NCBI RefSeq assembly: GCF_009827615.1
Contig: NZ_WTYU01000002.1
Location: 913,020-977,019, forward strand
Length of the DNA stretch: 64,000 nt
Source of the DNA: Allopontixanthobacter confluentis
GTDB lineage: Bacteria; Pseudomonadota; Alphaproteobacteria; Sphingomonadales; Sphingomonadaceae
Direction of reading: 5' to 3'
Shown: piece after piece, positions 53,294-62,367 of the stretch
How the letters are laid out: each line of letters opens with the position of its first letter
Position numbering within the stretch: the stretch's first letter is position 1
Notes under the pieces: model-generated
Told to the model about the DNA's origin: nothing
What the model saw: the letters and a program-made list of their open reading frames with translations, nothing else
Databases searched by the model: none
Made by a program: the position numbers and the translations under genes

Positions 53294-55144
53294 ATGGATG
53301 CCAATCGCCCGACCGGTAAATCGCCCGCCCGCCTGCCCGCCCGCCCGCCAGCCCATCCCCCGGCCAATATTCCGATTGCGGAGCTGGTTCAGCGCGACCC
53401 GGCGGCGGCGGCAAGGCACCTTCAGACCGTGGTGGCGCGCGACCCGCATAATGCAGGGGCGCAGCGCCTGCTGGGCAAGGCGCTGCGGGGCGCAGGCCGC
53501 TCGGCCGATGCGGAACTGGCGGAAGCCGCCGCCATCCGCGCATCCGTCTATGACCCGCAGATGCAGGACATTGGCGTTGCCATGGTCCATAATGATTTGC
53601 CTCAGGCAGAAGCCCTGCTGCGCCAGCGCCTTGCCAGCCAGCCGACCGATGTTGCGGCCATTCGGCTGATGGCGGAACTGGCCGCGCGCATTGGCCGGCT
53701 GGAAGATTCCGAACGGTTGCTGCACCGCGCGCTGGAACTGGCACCGGCCTTCACCGTGGCCAAGGCCAATCTGGCGACGGTCCTTTATAAACAGCACCGT
53801 TTTGCGGAAGCGGCGAACCAGCTGGAAGCCCTGCTGCTGACCGATGATGGCAGCCCGTCCGACCGCAATCTGCTGGCAGCGGCATTGGGCCGGATTGGCA
53901 ATTATGACGAGGCGCTGGCGCTGTACCGCGAGCTGACCGAAAGTTTCCCCGAACACGCCAAATTGTGGATGAGTTACGGCCATGTGCTGAAAACCGTGGG
54001 GCAGATGGATGAAGGCGTGGCAGCCTACCGCCATGCGCTGGCCAATCAGCCGGATCTTGGCGAAGTGTGGTGGAGCCTGGCGAACCTCAAGACATTTGCT
54101 TTCACAGATGATGACGTGGCCGCAATGGAAGCCGCGCTGACCGCAGAGCCAGAGCTGGAAGACCGGCTGCATTTGCATTTCGCCTTGGGCAAGGCACTGG
54201 CTGACAGGGGCGATGTGACCGCATCGTTCGAACATTACCGCCAGGGCAATGCGCTGAGGAGCGAGGAACTCGGCTATGATCCGGCGCGGGTCAGCACACA
54301 GGTTGACCGTGTCTGCGAAATCATGACCCCGCAATTTGTGGCAGCGCTGCAAGGCACGGATGGCCTTGGGGGCGATGCGTCTTGCGATCCGGTATTCATC
54401 CTTGGCCTGCCGCGTGCCGGATCGACCCTGATCGAACAGATCCTTGCCAGCCATTCGCAGATCGAAGGCACGATGGAATTGCCCGATATTCCCGCCATGG
54501 CCATGCGCGAAGCCAAGGCGCTGGGCGAAGGCACCTATGACTGGCCTGGCGCGCTGGCGGCCATGGAACGGGCGCGTCTGGCCGAACTGGGCGCGGAATT
54601 TCTCGATCGCACCCGTGTGCAGCGCAAGACGGACAAGCCCTATTTCATCGACAAGCTGCCCAATAACTGGGCCTATGCCGGGTTCATCCATGCCATTTTG
54701 CCCAATGCGAAAATCATCGATGCGCGCCGGCATCCGATGGATTGCTGTTTCTCCAATTTCCGCCAGCATTTCGCCAAGGGGCAGGGATTTTCCTACGACC
54801 TTGACCATATTGGCCGCTATTACGCCGATTATGTCCGGGCGATGGACCATTATGATGCGGTGCTGCCGGGCCGCATCCACCGCGTAATCCACGAGGAATT
54901 GCTCGATGAACCCGAAGTGGTGGTTCGCCGCCTGCTGGAATATCTCGCCCTGCCGTTTGAGGATGCGTGCCTGGAATTTTACCGCAACCGGCGGGCAGTG
55001 AGAACTGCGTCGAGCGAACAGGTGCGGCGCCCCCTAAACCGCGATGGGGTGGACCAGTGGGTTCCTTATGCCCAATGGCTTGGCCCGCTAGAGACTGCGC
55101 TGGGCGATTTGCCGCAGACATACACGCGCAATAACGTGTCATAA
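53294..55144 (+). CDS. TPR-sulfotransferase family protein
   Basis: The 616-residue protein has a Pro/Ala/Arg-rich start, then TPR helices (about 35-330: EAANQLEALLL, IGNYDEALALYREL, GHVLKTVGQMDEGVAAYRH) and a C-terminal sulfotransferase domain (about 365-600) with the PAPS-binding loop LPRAGSTLIEQILASH and a 3'-phosphate motif region. Acceptors of such fusions are unknown, perhaps proteins or glycans. The start is immediately followed by the CGCC tetranucleotide tract, whose slippage would shift the frame. Confidence 0.85.
   Translation: MDANRPTGKSPARLPARPPAHPPANIPIAELVQRDPAAAARHLQTVVARDPHNAGAQRLLGKALRGAGRSADAELAEAAAIRASVYDPQMQDIGVAMVHNDLPQAEALLRQRLASQPTDVAAIRLMAELAARIGRLEDSERLLHRALELAPAFTVAKANLATVLYKQHRFAEAANQLEALLLTDDGSPSDRNLLAAALGRIGNYDEALALYRELTESFPEHAKLWMSYGHVLKTVGQMDEGVAAYRHALANQPDLGEVWWSLANLKTFAFTDDDVAAMEAALTAEPELEDRLHLHFALGKALADRGDVTASFEHYRQGNALRSEELGYDPARVSTQVDRVCEIMTPQFVAALQGTDGLGGDASCDPVFILGLPRAGSTLIEQILASHSQIEGTMELPDIPAMAMREAKALGEGTYDWPGALAAMERARLAELGAEFLDRTRVQRKTDKPYFIDKLPNNWAYAGFIHAILPNAKIIDARRHPMDCCFSNFRQHFAKGQGFSYDLDHIGRYYADYVRAMDHYDAVLPGRIHRVIHEELLDEPEVVVRRLLEYLALPFEDACLEFYRNRRAVRTASSEQVRRPLNRDGVDQWVPYAQWLGPLETALGDLPQTYTRNNVS
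53322..53349. repeat. Seven-unit CGCC tetranucleotide tract (one unit TGCC) near the sulfotransferase start
   Basis: CGCC x3, TGCC, CGCC x3 over 28 bases, in codons 10-19 of the gene. Gain or loss of one unit changes the reading frame. Confidence 0.88.
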
Positions 55145-55249
55145 AAACCGCATCTGCCGTTTTTCTACAATCTTCAACCCTCGGGCACTTGCCAAATAAT
55201 ACGTGATGTGGCGTTTTTGCGCCATAATTCATCTCACGGGGGAACGCAG

Positions 55250-57649
55250 ATGAACAATTTGCAGATCAGGACAAACATTCGCGCCACTGCAGTGCTGCTT
55301 GCCAGCACGGCGATGGTTTGGGGCGGGGCTGCCTTTGCCCAATCGCAGACTTCGCAAAACGCGCAGGACAGCGACATCATCATCGTGACCGCGCAGAAGC
55401 GCGCGCAGGATTTGCAGGATGTGCCCGTTGCCATCACTGCCATCGGCACGGAAAAGCTGGACCAGTTGCAGGTGAATGATCTGGAAGGCGCGGTGAAGTT
55501 CCTGCCTTCGGTCACCATCCAGTCGATCAGTCCCGGTTTCTCGCAGGTCTATTTCCGCGGGGTGGCATCGGGCGAAAATGCCAACCATTCATCATCCCTG
55601 CCCACCGTCGGCACCTATCTTGATGAAATGCCGGTCACCACCATTCAGGGCGCGCTGGATATTCACGCCTATGACCTTGCCCGGGTGGAAGCACTGGCTG
55701 GCCCGCAAGGCACGCTATATGGCGCAAGTTCCATGGCCGGCACAATCAAGCTGGTCAGCAATCCGCCTGAAATCGGCTCCACTTACGGTGCTGCCGATCT
55801 GGAAGTGAACAGCGTGGCCCATGGCGGTGTTGGCGGCATTGCCGAAGGTTTCCTCAATGTCGGCCTGTCTGACAATGCGGCATTGCGGGTGGTGGGCTGG
55901 TATCGTCATGATGCCGGGTACATCGACAATATTGCGGGCAGCCGCACCTTCCCCACATCCGGCATCACGCAGACCAACGCCGATCTGGTGGAAGAAGATT
56001 ACAATGAAGTCGATACCTATGGCGCACGTCTGGCGCTGGGCATCGAACTCAATGACAGCTGGACCTTGCGCCCCACCATCATGGGTCAGGTCCAGAAAGT
56101 CAGCGGCAGTTTCGGGCAGGAACGCAGCACCGCGGTCAGCAAGAAGCTACAAACCGTCCAGTACAATCCCGAACGCAGCAAAGACGAATGGCTGCAGGCG
56201 GCTCTCACTATCGAAGGCCAGATCGGCAATTGGGATCTGGTGGCGACAGCCGGCCATCTGCGGCGCAAGGCTGAAGTGGAATCCGACTATTCGGATTATT
56301 CCTATTTCTACGATGCGCTATATGGCTCAGGCGCTTATTTCTACGACAACACCAACACGCTGATCAGCCCCAACCAGTATATCCAGGGGCAGGATACCTA
56401 TCGCCGCAATTTCAGTGAAATCCGCATCAGTTCGCCGCAAACCAACCGTTTGCGGATGATGGCCGGGCTGTTCGCGCAGCGCCAGTCGCATATTATCGAA
56501 CAGAATTACATCGTTGACGATCTGACCGATTATTTCACCGTTACCGGCACGGATAGCGACATCTGGCTGACCAAGCAGAAGCGGGTTGACCGCGACTATG
56601 CCGCCTTTGGCGAAATCAGCTTCGACCTGACCGACCAATTGACCGCAACCGGTGGCATCCGCGTCTATAATTACAAGAATTCGCTCAAGGGTTTCTTCGG
56701 GTATAATGCCAATTTCTCCAGCCGGACGGGCGAAGCTGCGTGTTTTGCGCCCGCCAGCGTTGCCGGATCGCCCTGCACCAATCTCGACAAGACCACGTCG
56801 GATACAGATTTCATCCATAAGCTGAACCTGACTTACAAGATCAACGAAGATGCGATGGTCTATGCCACATGGTCCCGCGGCTTCCGCCCGGGCGGCATCA
56901 ACCGGCGCGGCACCTTGCCGCCCTACCGGCCAGACCAGCTCGACAATTATGAACTGGGCTGGAAAACCCAGTTCGGCGCGCTGCGTTTCAATGGTGCGGT
57001 GTATCAGGAAGACTGGAATGACATCCAGCTGTCCTTCCTGGGTGAAAACGGGCTGACGGAAATCCGCAATGCCGGCATCGCCCGTATTCGCGGGGTGGAA
57101 ATGGACCTTGGCTACCGTCAGGGCGGTTTCACCTTCAATGTGGCGGGCAGTTACAATGATGCCACCATCCAGCGTGATTTCTGCCGTATCGCGAATTCGG
57201 CGTTTGATTGCACGCTTGATCCGGGTGACGGGCGCACCAATGCACTGCTGGCCCCGGCAGGCAGCCGCCTGCCGGTTACCGCCAAATTCAAGGGCAATGC
57301 CATTGCCCGCTATGAATTCCCGGTTGGCGGGATGGATGGCCATGTCCAGTTCGTCGCCAATCACATCGGCAAACGGCGCAGCGACCTTCGCGATTATGAA
57401 AACAGCATCAAGGGCAATTTCGATGCCTATACCACGGCTGATTTCAGCGTGGGCGTGGACAGCGGAACATACCGGATCGAACTGTTCGCCACCAATCTGT
57501 TTGACAGCAATGGCGTGGTCAACAGCGGGGTCCAGTGCCTGGAAACCACTTGCGGCGACCCGGACGGCATCAGCGGCACAGGCGGCGTCTTTTACGACAG
57601 CGTCATCAAGCCGCGCATCATCGGGCTGAAGGTCGGCACAGATTTCTGA
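55250..57649 (+). CDS. TonB-dependent outer-membrane receptor
   Basis: The 799-residue protein has a signal peptide, a TonB-box-like DSDIIIVTAQKRAQDLQDV, a plug domain (LEGAVKFLPSVTIQSI, GPQGTLYGASSMAGTI) and a 22-strand barrel ending in PRIIGLKVGTDF, with terminal Phe. It imports a substrate across the outer membrane with TonB-ExbBD energy. The start at 55250 (MNNLQ) gives the signal peptide. The APC permease gene follows by 13 bases, so outer- and inner-membrane uptake are likely linked. Confidence 0.94.
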   Translation: MNNLQIRTNIRATAVLLASTAMVWGGAAFAQSQTSQNAQDSDIIIVTAQKRAQDLQDVPVAITAIGTEKLDQLQVNDLEGAVKFLPSVTIQSISPGFSQVYFRGVASGENANHSSSLPTVGTYLDEMPVTTIQGALDIHAYDLARVEALAGPQGTLYGASSMAGTIKLVSNPPEIGSTYGAADLEVNSVAHGGVGGIAEGFLNVGLSDNAALRVVGWYRHDAGYIDNIAGSRTFPTSGITQTNADLVEEDYNEVDTYGARLALGIELNDSWTLRPTIMGQVQKVSGSFGQERSTAVSKKLQTVQYNPERSKDEWLQAALTIEGQIGNWDLVATAGHLRRKAEVESDYSDYSYFYDALYGSGAYFYDNTNTLISPNQYIQGQDTYRRNFSEIRISSPQTNRLRMMAGLFAQRQSHIIEQNYIVDDLTDYFTVTGTDSDIWLTKQKRVDRDYAAFGEISFDLTDQLTATGGIRVYNYKNSLKGFFGYNANFSSRTGEAACFAPASVAGSPCTNLDKTTSDTDFIHKLNLTYKINEDAMVYATWSRGFRPGGINRRGTLPPYRPDQLDNYELGWKTQFGALRFNGAVYQEDWNDIQLSFLGENGLTEIRNAGIARIRGVEMDLGYRQGGFTFNVAGSYNDATIQRDFCRIANSAFDCTLDPGDGRTNALLAPAGSRLPVTAKFKGNAIARYEFPVGGMDGHVQFVANHIGKRRSDLRDYENSIKGNFDAYTTADFSVGVDSGTYRIELFATNLFDSNGVVNSGVQCLETTCGDPDGISGTGGVFYDSVIKPRIIGLKVGTDF

Positions 57650-57662
57650 TCCGGTGCAGGAC

Positions 57663-58955
57663 ATGACGAACAAGGCAGGAGGGCCGGGCCGCAAGCTCGG
57701 CCTTTTTGCTGCCATTGCCCTGGTCATGGGCAATATGATCGGCTCAGGGGTCTTCCTGCTGCCCGCCAGCCTTGCGCCGTTCGGCTGGAATGCGGTGGCC
57801 GCATGGATTGCCACCATTTCAGGCGCGCTGGTCCTTGCCTATGTGCTGGCCAGGCTGACCAAGGCCTTCCCCGAGGCAGGCGGACCCACCGGTTTCGTGC
57901 AGGAAGCATTCGGCTCTGTGGCGGCTTTTTTGATAGGCTGGGTGTTCCTTGTTTCGATCTGGACCGGGGTGGTGACCATTGCGGTCGCGGCGATCAGCTA
58001 TCTTTCCAGCATGGTGCCGGGCATTGCCGATGCGCCGCTACGCCCTGCGATACTGGCGGCCATAACCGTATGGCTGCTGACCTTGCTCAACCTTCGCGGG
58101 GTGAAGGCAGCGGGCAATTTCCAGGTTGTGACCGTGCTCATCAAGATCATCCCGCTGGTGGTGGTGATCATTATTGCCGCGGCCCTGCTTGGGGGCGGGA
58201 CAGGGGAAATCGCGCCGTTCAAACCCGAAACCATCAGCCTCACGGCCATAAACGGGGCGGCAGCGCTCACGCTGTGGGCATTGCTGGGGTTTGAATGTGC
58301 CAGCGTTGCCACGGCCAGGGTGGAAAATGCGCCGGTCAATGTGCCGCGCGCCACCATGTGGGGCACGGCGTTGACGGGCCTGCTTTACCTGCTGGTCTGT
58401 TCGGCTATCGCGCTGATGCTGCCGGCGGAAATCGCCAGCAGATCGCCCGCGCCTTTTGCCACATTTGTGGAAAGATACTGGGCGCCGGGCCCTGCTGCAC
58501 TGATCGCGGTTTTCGCTGTGGTCAGCTGTGTCGGCGCGCTTAATGGCTGGATGATCATGGTGGGGGAATTGCCGCGAACCATGGCAGAAAAAGGGATGCT
58601 GCCTGCGTGGTTCGGCGTGACTGACAGCAATGGCACCCCGCGCCGCGCCTTGCTGGTCTCTGCCGTCATCGCCACCGTGCTGGTGATGATGAACGCCAGC
58701 CGCACGATGCAGGAACTGTTCGAATTTCTGCTGCTGCTGTCCACTTCGGCCAATCTGTGGCTGTATCTGGCCTGTGCCATGGCCGCAGTGCGGCTGAAAG
58801 TGGCGCTGCCCTTTGCCTTTGTCGGCATTGCCTATTCGCTTTGGACCTTATGGGGCGCGGGCCTTGATGCCAGCGGGCTTAGCCTGGTGCTGATGCTGGC
58901 GGGCCTGCCGCTTTACTGGTGGGCCAAAAAGGACCGCAAAGTTGCGGCGCTTTAA
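57663..58955 (+). CDS. APC superfamily amino acid/polyamine permease (AdiC/YjeH-like)
   Basis: The 430-residue protein has 12 predicted helices; the TM1 substrate motif MGNMIGSGVFLLP matches the AdiC/YjeH/PotE group. Its substrate is probably an amino acid or amine. The start at 57663 follows an AGGA-like site; the track start at 57654 is less likely. It is 13 bases after the TonB receptor gene and ends in a 4-base TTAA overlap with the convergent TetR gene. Confidence 0.9.
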   Translation: MTNKAGGPGRKLGLFAAIALVMGNMIGSGVFLLPASLAPFGWNAVAAWIATISGALVLAYVLARLTKAFPEAGGPTGFVQEAFGSVAAFLIGWVFLVSIWTGVVTIAVAAISYLSSMVPGIADAPLRPAILAAITVWLLTLLNLRGVKAAGNFQVVTVLIKIIPLVVVIIIAAALLGGGTGEIAPFKPETISLTAINGAAALTLWALLGFECASVATARVENAPVNVPRATMWGTALTGLLYLLVCSAIALMLPAEIASRSPAPFATFVERYWAPGPAALIAVFAVVSCVGALNGWMIMVGELPRTMAEKGMLPAWFGVTDSNGTPRRALLVSAVIATVLVMMNASRTMQELFEFLLLLSTSANLWLYLACAMAAVRLKVALPFAFVGIAYSLWTLWGAGLDASGLSLVLMLAGLPLYWWAKKDRKVAAL

Positions 58956-59551
58956 TCCAGCAGTTTTTCCAGCCACAATTCTGCCAGCACTTCGGCTTCT
59001 TCGGGCGTGAAGGGGGCATCGCCCAGGCTGAGTTCCAGCCACAGCCCGTCAATCAGCGCGGTCAAAGCCACAGCCGCCAGCCGCGCGTCCGGCAGATCAG
59101 GCCGGTAGGCGGCAATCAGCCGTTCCACCCCTTGGCGAAAGTCGCGGTAAATCTCGGAATGCACGGCCGCAATCGCAGGGTCGCTGCGGGTCATGGCCCA
59201 GAACCCCAGCCACGATGCCAGCAGGTCCGTGCTGGCGATGGGCGGACGGAAACTGGCTGTCAGATAGGCCAGCAGCCGCGCGCGGGGGTGGGGCGCTGCC
59301 TGCGCGACGGCCAAATCCAGCGCGCTGGCCACGCATGACCCCGTCCAGCGATAGGCTTCCGCGATCGCATCGGTGACGCCTGCAAAATAGTGGCGCAGCA
59401 GGCCCGGCGATACGCCGGCTTCGGTGCAGATGGCGCGCACAGATACACCCGATGCACCGCGCCGGGCCAGACAGCGGGCTGTCGCCTCGATCAGGCTTTG
59501 CCGCCGATCATCGGGCGCTTCACGCGTAAATGATGGTTGTTGTTGGGTCAT
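58952..59551 (-). CDS. TetR-family repressor (BetI-like)
   Basis: The 199-residue protein has an N-terminal HTH (IEATARCLARRGASGVSVRAICTEAG region, then SPGLLRHYF) and a BetI-type C-terminal ligand domain. BetI represses choline/betaine genes, and this protein is divergent from a Rieske oxygenase of the quaternary-amine type. The start at 59551 is chosen because the long upstream extension is out of family and overlaps the oxygenase. A palindrome between the genes is its likely operator. Confidence 0.88.
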   Translation of the reverse strand: MTQQQPSFTREAPDDRRQSLIEATARCLARRGASGVSVRAICTEAGVSPGLLRHYFAGVTDAIAEAYRWTGSCVASALDLAVAQAAPHPRARLLAYLTASFRPPIASTDLLASWLGFWAMTRSDPAIAAVHSEIYRDFRQGVERLIAAYRPDLPDARLAAVALTALIDGLWLELSLGDAPFTPEEAEVLAELWLEKLLD

Positions 59552-59559
59552 CGGCTTGT

Positions 59560-59573
59560 TATACGACCGTATA
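59560..59573. promoter_or_regulatory. Palindromic operator between divergent TetR and Rieske genes
   Basis: TATACG-AC-CGTATA, perfect half-sites of 6 bases about a 2-base centre, 14 bases before the Rieske start. It overlaps the likely -10 of the oxygenase promoter, which fits steric repression by the TetR protein. Confidence 0.6.
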
Positions 59574-59587
59574 GTAAGGAGCGTTCC

Positions 59588-60757
59588 ATGGCAACTCGGA
59601 CCCGGACAGAGACAGATGCCGCAGTTGATCCGCTGGACGGGTGGAGCCTGCCTGCGTGGACCTATTCCGACCCCGAGTTTTTCGCGGTGGAGCAGGAACG
59701 GATTTTTGCGCCGAGCTGGCAAGTGGTGTGCCACATATCCGACATTCCGGCCCTGGGCGACTGGCACACGCTGGACTATATCGGCGAAAGCGTCATCGTC
59801 ACGCGGGGGCGCGACGACCAGATCCGCGCCTTTACCAATGTCTGCCGCCACCGGGGTTCGCGCCTTGTGGACGGCCAGAGCGGATGCGCGAAAAAGCTGG
59901 TGTGTCCCTATCACGCCTGGACCTATGATCTTGACGGCAGGCTGACCGGCGTGCCGGACAGCGCCAGCTATCCCGCTCTGGACAAGGCAGAACAGGGGCT
60001 TGCGCCTGTTTCACTCGAAATCTGGCGCGGCTTCATCTTTGTCCGCCTGAAGGACGAAGGCCCGTCTGTTGCCGAAATGATGGCGCCGTATGATGCGATG
60101 GTGGAACCCTACCGGCTGGAAGAATTGCAGGCGCTGGGCCGCGTCACCATGCGCCCGCGGGAAGTGAACTGGAAGAACATCGGCGATAATTATTCCGACG
60201 GGCTGCACATCGCCGTGGCGCATCCTGGCCTGACGCGGCTGTTCGGCAAAAGTTACGGCGTGGAAGCGGAAACCAATGTCGACCGGATGTGGGGCGACAT
60301 GGTGGACCGGCCCTCGGACAATTGGTCGGAAAGACTGTATCAGAAGCTGCTGCCGCCGGTGCCGCATTTACCGGAAGCAGCGCAGCGCCACTGGCTCTAT
60401 TTCAAGCTGTGGCCCAATGTCGCCTTCGACATTTACCCCGATCAGGTGGATTTCATGCAGTGGCTGCCGGTCAGCCCGACCACCAGCGTTATCCGTGAAA
60501 TCAGCTATGTGCTGGAAGATGATCGCCGCGAAATGCGCGCTGCCCGCTATCTGAACTGGCGGATCAACCGGCAGGTCAATGCGGAAGATACGGTGCTGAT
60601 TACCCGCGTCCAGCAGGGCATGGCATCGCGCAGTTTCACCATGGGGCCATTGTCCGACAAGGAAACCTGCCTCCGGCATTTCTGCAAACGGATGCGCGAT
60701 ATCATCCCGCACGCCCGCGAAGAACATCAACCACCTGCCGGATGGAGCCGCGCATGA
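59588..60757 (+). CDS. Rieske non-haem iron oxygenase, alpha subunit (aromatic/amine dioxygenase type)
   Basis: The 389-residue enzyme has the Rieske cluster motif CRHRG...CPYHAWTYD (CxH-x17-CxxH) and the mononuclear-iron region NWKNIGDNYSDGLHIAVAHPGL, with Asp and two His ligands. The style resembles choline, carnitine and stachydrine monooxygenases, which demethylate or cleave quaternary amines. AAGGAG lies before the start. The downstream FAD oxidoreductase overlaps it by 4 bases; no dedicated reductase gene is adjacent. Confidence 0.9.
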   Translation: MATRTRTETDAAVDPLDGWSLPAWTYSDPEFFAVEQERIFAPSWQVVCHISDIPALGDWHTLDYIGESVIVTRGRDDQIRAFTNVCRHRGSRLVDGQSGCAKKLVCPYHAWTYDLDGRLTGVPDSASYPALDKAEQGLAPVSLEIWRGFIFVRLKDEGPSVAEMMAPYDAMVEPYRLEELQALGRVTMRPREVNWKNIGDNYSDGLHIAVAHPGLTRLFGKSYGVEAETNVDRMWGDMVDRPSDNWSERLYQKLLPPVPHLPEAAQRHWLYFKLWPNVAFDIYPDQVDFMQWLPVSPTTSVIREISYVLEDDRREMRAARYLNWRINRQVNAEDTVLITRVQQGMASRSFTMGPLSDKETCLRHFCKRMRDIIPHAREEHQPPAGWSRA

Positions 60758-62361
60758 CCAAACAATATGATGCCGTGATCATCGGCGCGGGCCATAATGG
60801 CCTTGTCTGCGCCTTTTATCTTGCCCAAGCGGGCCTGAAAGTGCGCATCGTGGAACGGCGCGACGTGGTGGGCGGCGCTGCGGTGACGGAGGAATTTCAC
60901 CCCGGTTTCCGCAATTCCGTCGCCAGCTATACCGTCAGCCTGCTGCAGCCCAAGGTCATCCGCGACATGAAGCTGGAAGATCATGGTTACAAGGTGATCG
61001 AACGGCCAATATCCAATTTCCTGCCGCAGGAAAACGGCGGCTACCTCAAACTGGGCGGCGGTCTTGAACGCACCCAGGCGGAGTTCCGCAAATTCTCGAA
61101 CCATGATGCCGAGGTTCTGCCCGCCTATTACGAAGCGCTGGAAACCGTGGCCGAGGTGCTGCGCGATCTGGCGCTGAAATCCCCGCCCAACATGGGCGAT
61201 GGTTTCCGCACGCTGATAGATGGCGCTTTGCAGGGCAGGGGGCTGGCGAAACTGTCGATGGCGCAGAAGCGTGACTGCCTCGACCTGTTTACCAAATCCG
61301 CCCGCAGCTTCCTCGACAGCTGGTTTGAAAGCGAAGCGGTCAAGGCGGCTTTTGGGTTCGACGCAGTGGTCGGCAATTATGCATCGCCCGACACTCCGGG
61401 CAGCGCCTACGTGTTGCTGCACCACGTCTTTGGCGAAGTGAATGGCAAGAAGGGCGCGTGGGGCCATTGCGTTGGCGGCATGGGCGCCATTACCCAGATG
61501 ATGGCCAAAGTCTGTCTGCAGGCCGGGGTGGAAATCAGCCTGGAAAGCCCGGTGTCGCGGGTGCTGGTGGATGGCGAGACAGTCGGCGGCGTTCGGCTGG
61601 AAAGCGGCGAGGAAATCGCGGCCAAACGGGTCATCGCCAATGTCGGGCCCAAGATCCTGTATGACCGCATGTTTGACGAAGGCGATCTGAAGCCGGAATT
61701 CAAGCGGCGGATGAAGGGGTTCAAGGCAGGCAGCGGCACGTTCCGCATGAATGTCGCCCTGTCGCAGCTGCCCCGTTTCACCTGCCTGCCGGAGCCGGGT
61801 GAACATCACCAGTCGGGCATCATCCTTGCCCCCACGCTGGATTACATGGACCGCGCATTTCTCGATGCCAAACGGGATGGCTGGTCAAAAGCGCCGATTG
61901 TCGAAATGCTCATCCCTTCCACCGTGGACGATACGCTTGCGCTTGAAGGGCAGCATGTCGCCAGCCTGTTCTGCCAGCAATTCGCTCCCGAATTGCCCGA
62001 TGGCAGGGATTGGGATGCCGAAGAGGGCAAGGCTGTCGATGTGATCATCGACACAGTCGAAGCGCAGGCACCGGGTTTCCGTGCGACCATTCTGGGAATG
62101 CAGGTGCTTTCACCCAAGGGGCTGGAACGCAAATTCGGCCTGGCGGGCGGCGATATCATGCATGGTAACATGGGCATCGACCAATTGTGGTCAGCGCGGC
62201 CAGTGCTGGGCCATGGCGCCTATCGCGGCCCGCTGAAGGGGCTGTATATGTGCGGCGCAGGCACCCATCCGGGCGGCGGCGTCACCGGCGCACCGGGCCA
62301 TAATTGCGCACGCGAAGTCATTGCGGACAAGGGCCGGTTCGGACGTTTCCAGACCGGCTGA
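60754..62361 (+). CDS. FAD-dependent phytoene desaturase-like oxidoreductase (CrtI/PYROXD2 family)
   Basis: The 535-residue protein has an N-terminal FAD-binding motif IIGAGHNGLVCAFYLAQAGL, then EERRDVVGGAAV-type second binding strand, and a C-terminal GAGTHPGGGVTGAPGHN loop typical of the CrtI family. Bacterial PYROXD2-type members often pair with Rieske or amine catabolism genes and are not carotenoid enzymes. It is translationally coupled to the Rieske gene (4-base ATGA overlap). Confidence 0.88.
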   Translation: MTKQYDAVIIGAGHNGLVCAFYLAQAGLKVRIVERRDVVGGAAVTEEFHPGFRNSVASYTVSLLQPKVIRDMKLEDHGYKVIERPISNFLPQENGGYLKLGGGLERTQAEFRKFSNHDAEVLPAYYEALETVAEVLRDLALKSPPNMGDGFRTLIDGALQGRGLAKLSMAQKRDCLDLFTKSARSFLDSWFESEAVKAAFGFDAVVGNYASPDTPGSAYVLLHHVFGEVNGKKGAWGHCVGGMGAITQMMAKVCLQAGVEISLESPVSRVLVDGETVGGVRLESGEEIAAKRVIANVGPKILYDRMFDEGDLKPEFKRRMKGFKAGSGTFRMNVALSQLPRFTCLPEPGEHHQSGIILAPTLDYMDRAFLDAKRDGWSKAPIVEMLIPSTVDDTLALEGQHVASLFCQQFAPELPDGRDWDAEEGKAVDVIIDTVEAQAPGFRATILGMQVLSPKGLERKFGLAGGDIMHGNMGIDQLWSARPVLGHGAYRGPLKGLYMCGAGTHPGGGVTGAPGHNCAREVIADKGRFGRFQTG

Positions 62362-62367
62362 CCCCCG

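Noticed and set aside
53258-54892. Long minus-strand open frame opposite the sulfotransferase gene (544 codons)
   Set aside because: It is the antisense shadow of a GC-rich gene; the translation is rich in R, H, Q and G without domain signatures, while the plus strand has TPR and PAPS-binding motifs.
56327-57817. Minus-strand open frame opposite the TonB receptor (496 codons)
   Set aside because: Antisense shadow; the plus strand has a full receptor with plug and barrel motifs.
59552-59914. Longer N terminus for the TetR protein
   Set aside because: The extension lies antisense to the Rieske gene, is unlike TetR sequences, and would erase the operator and promoter region.
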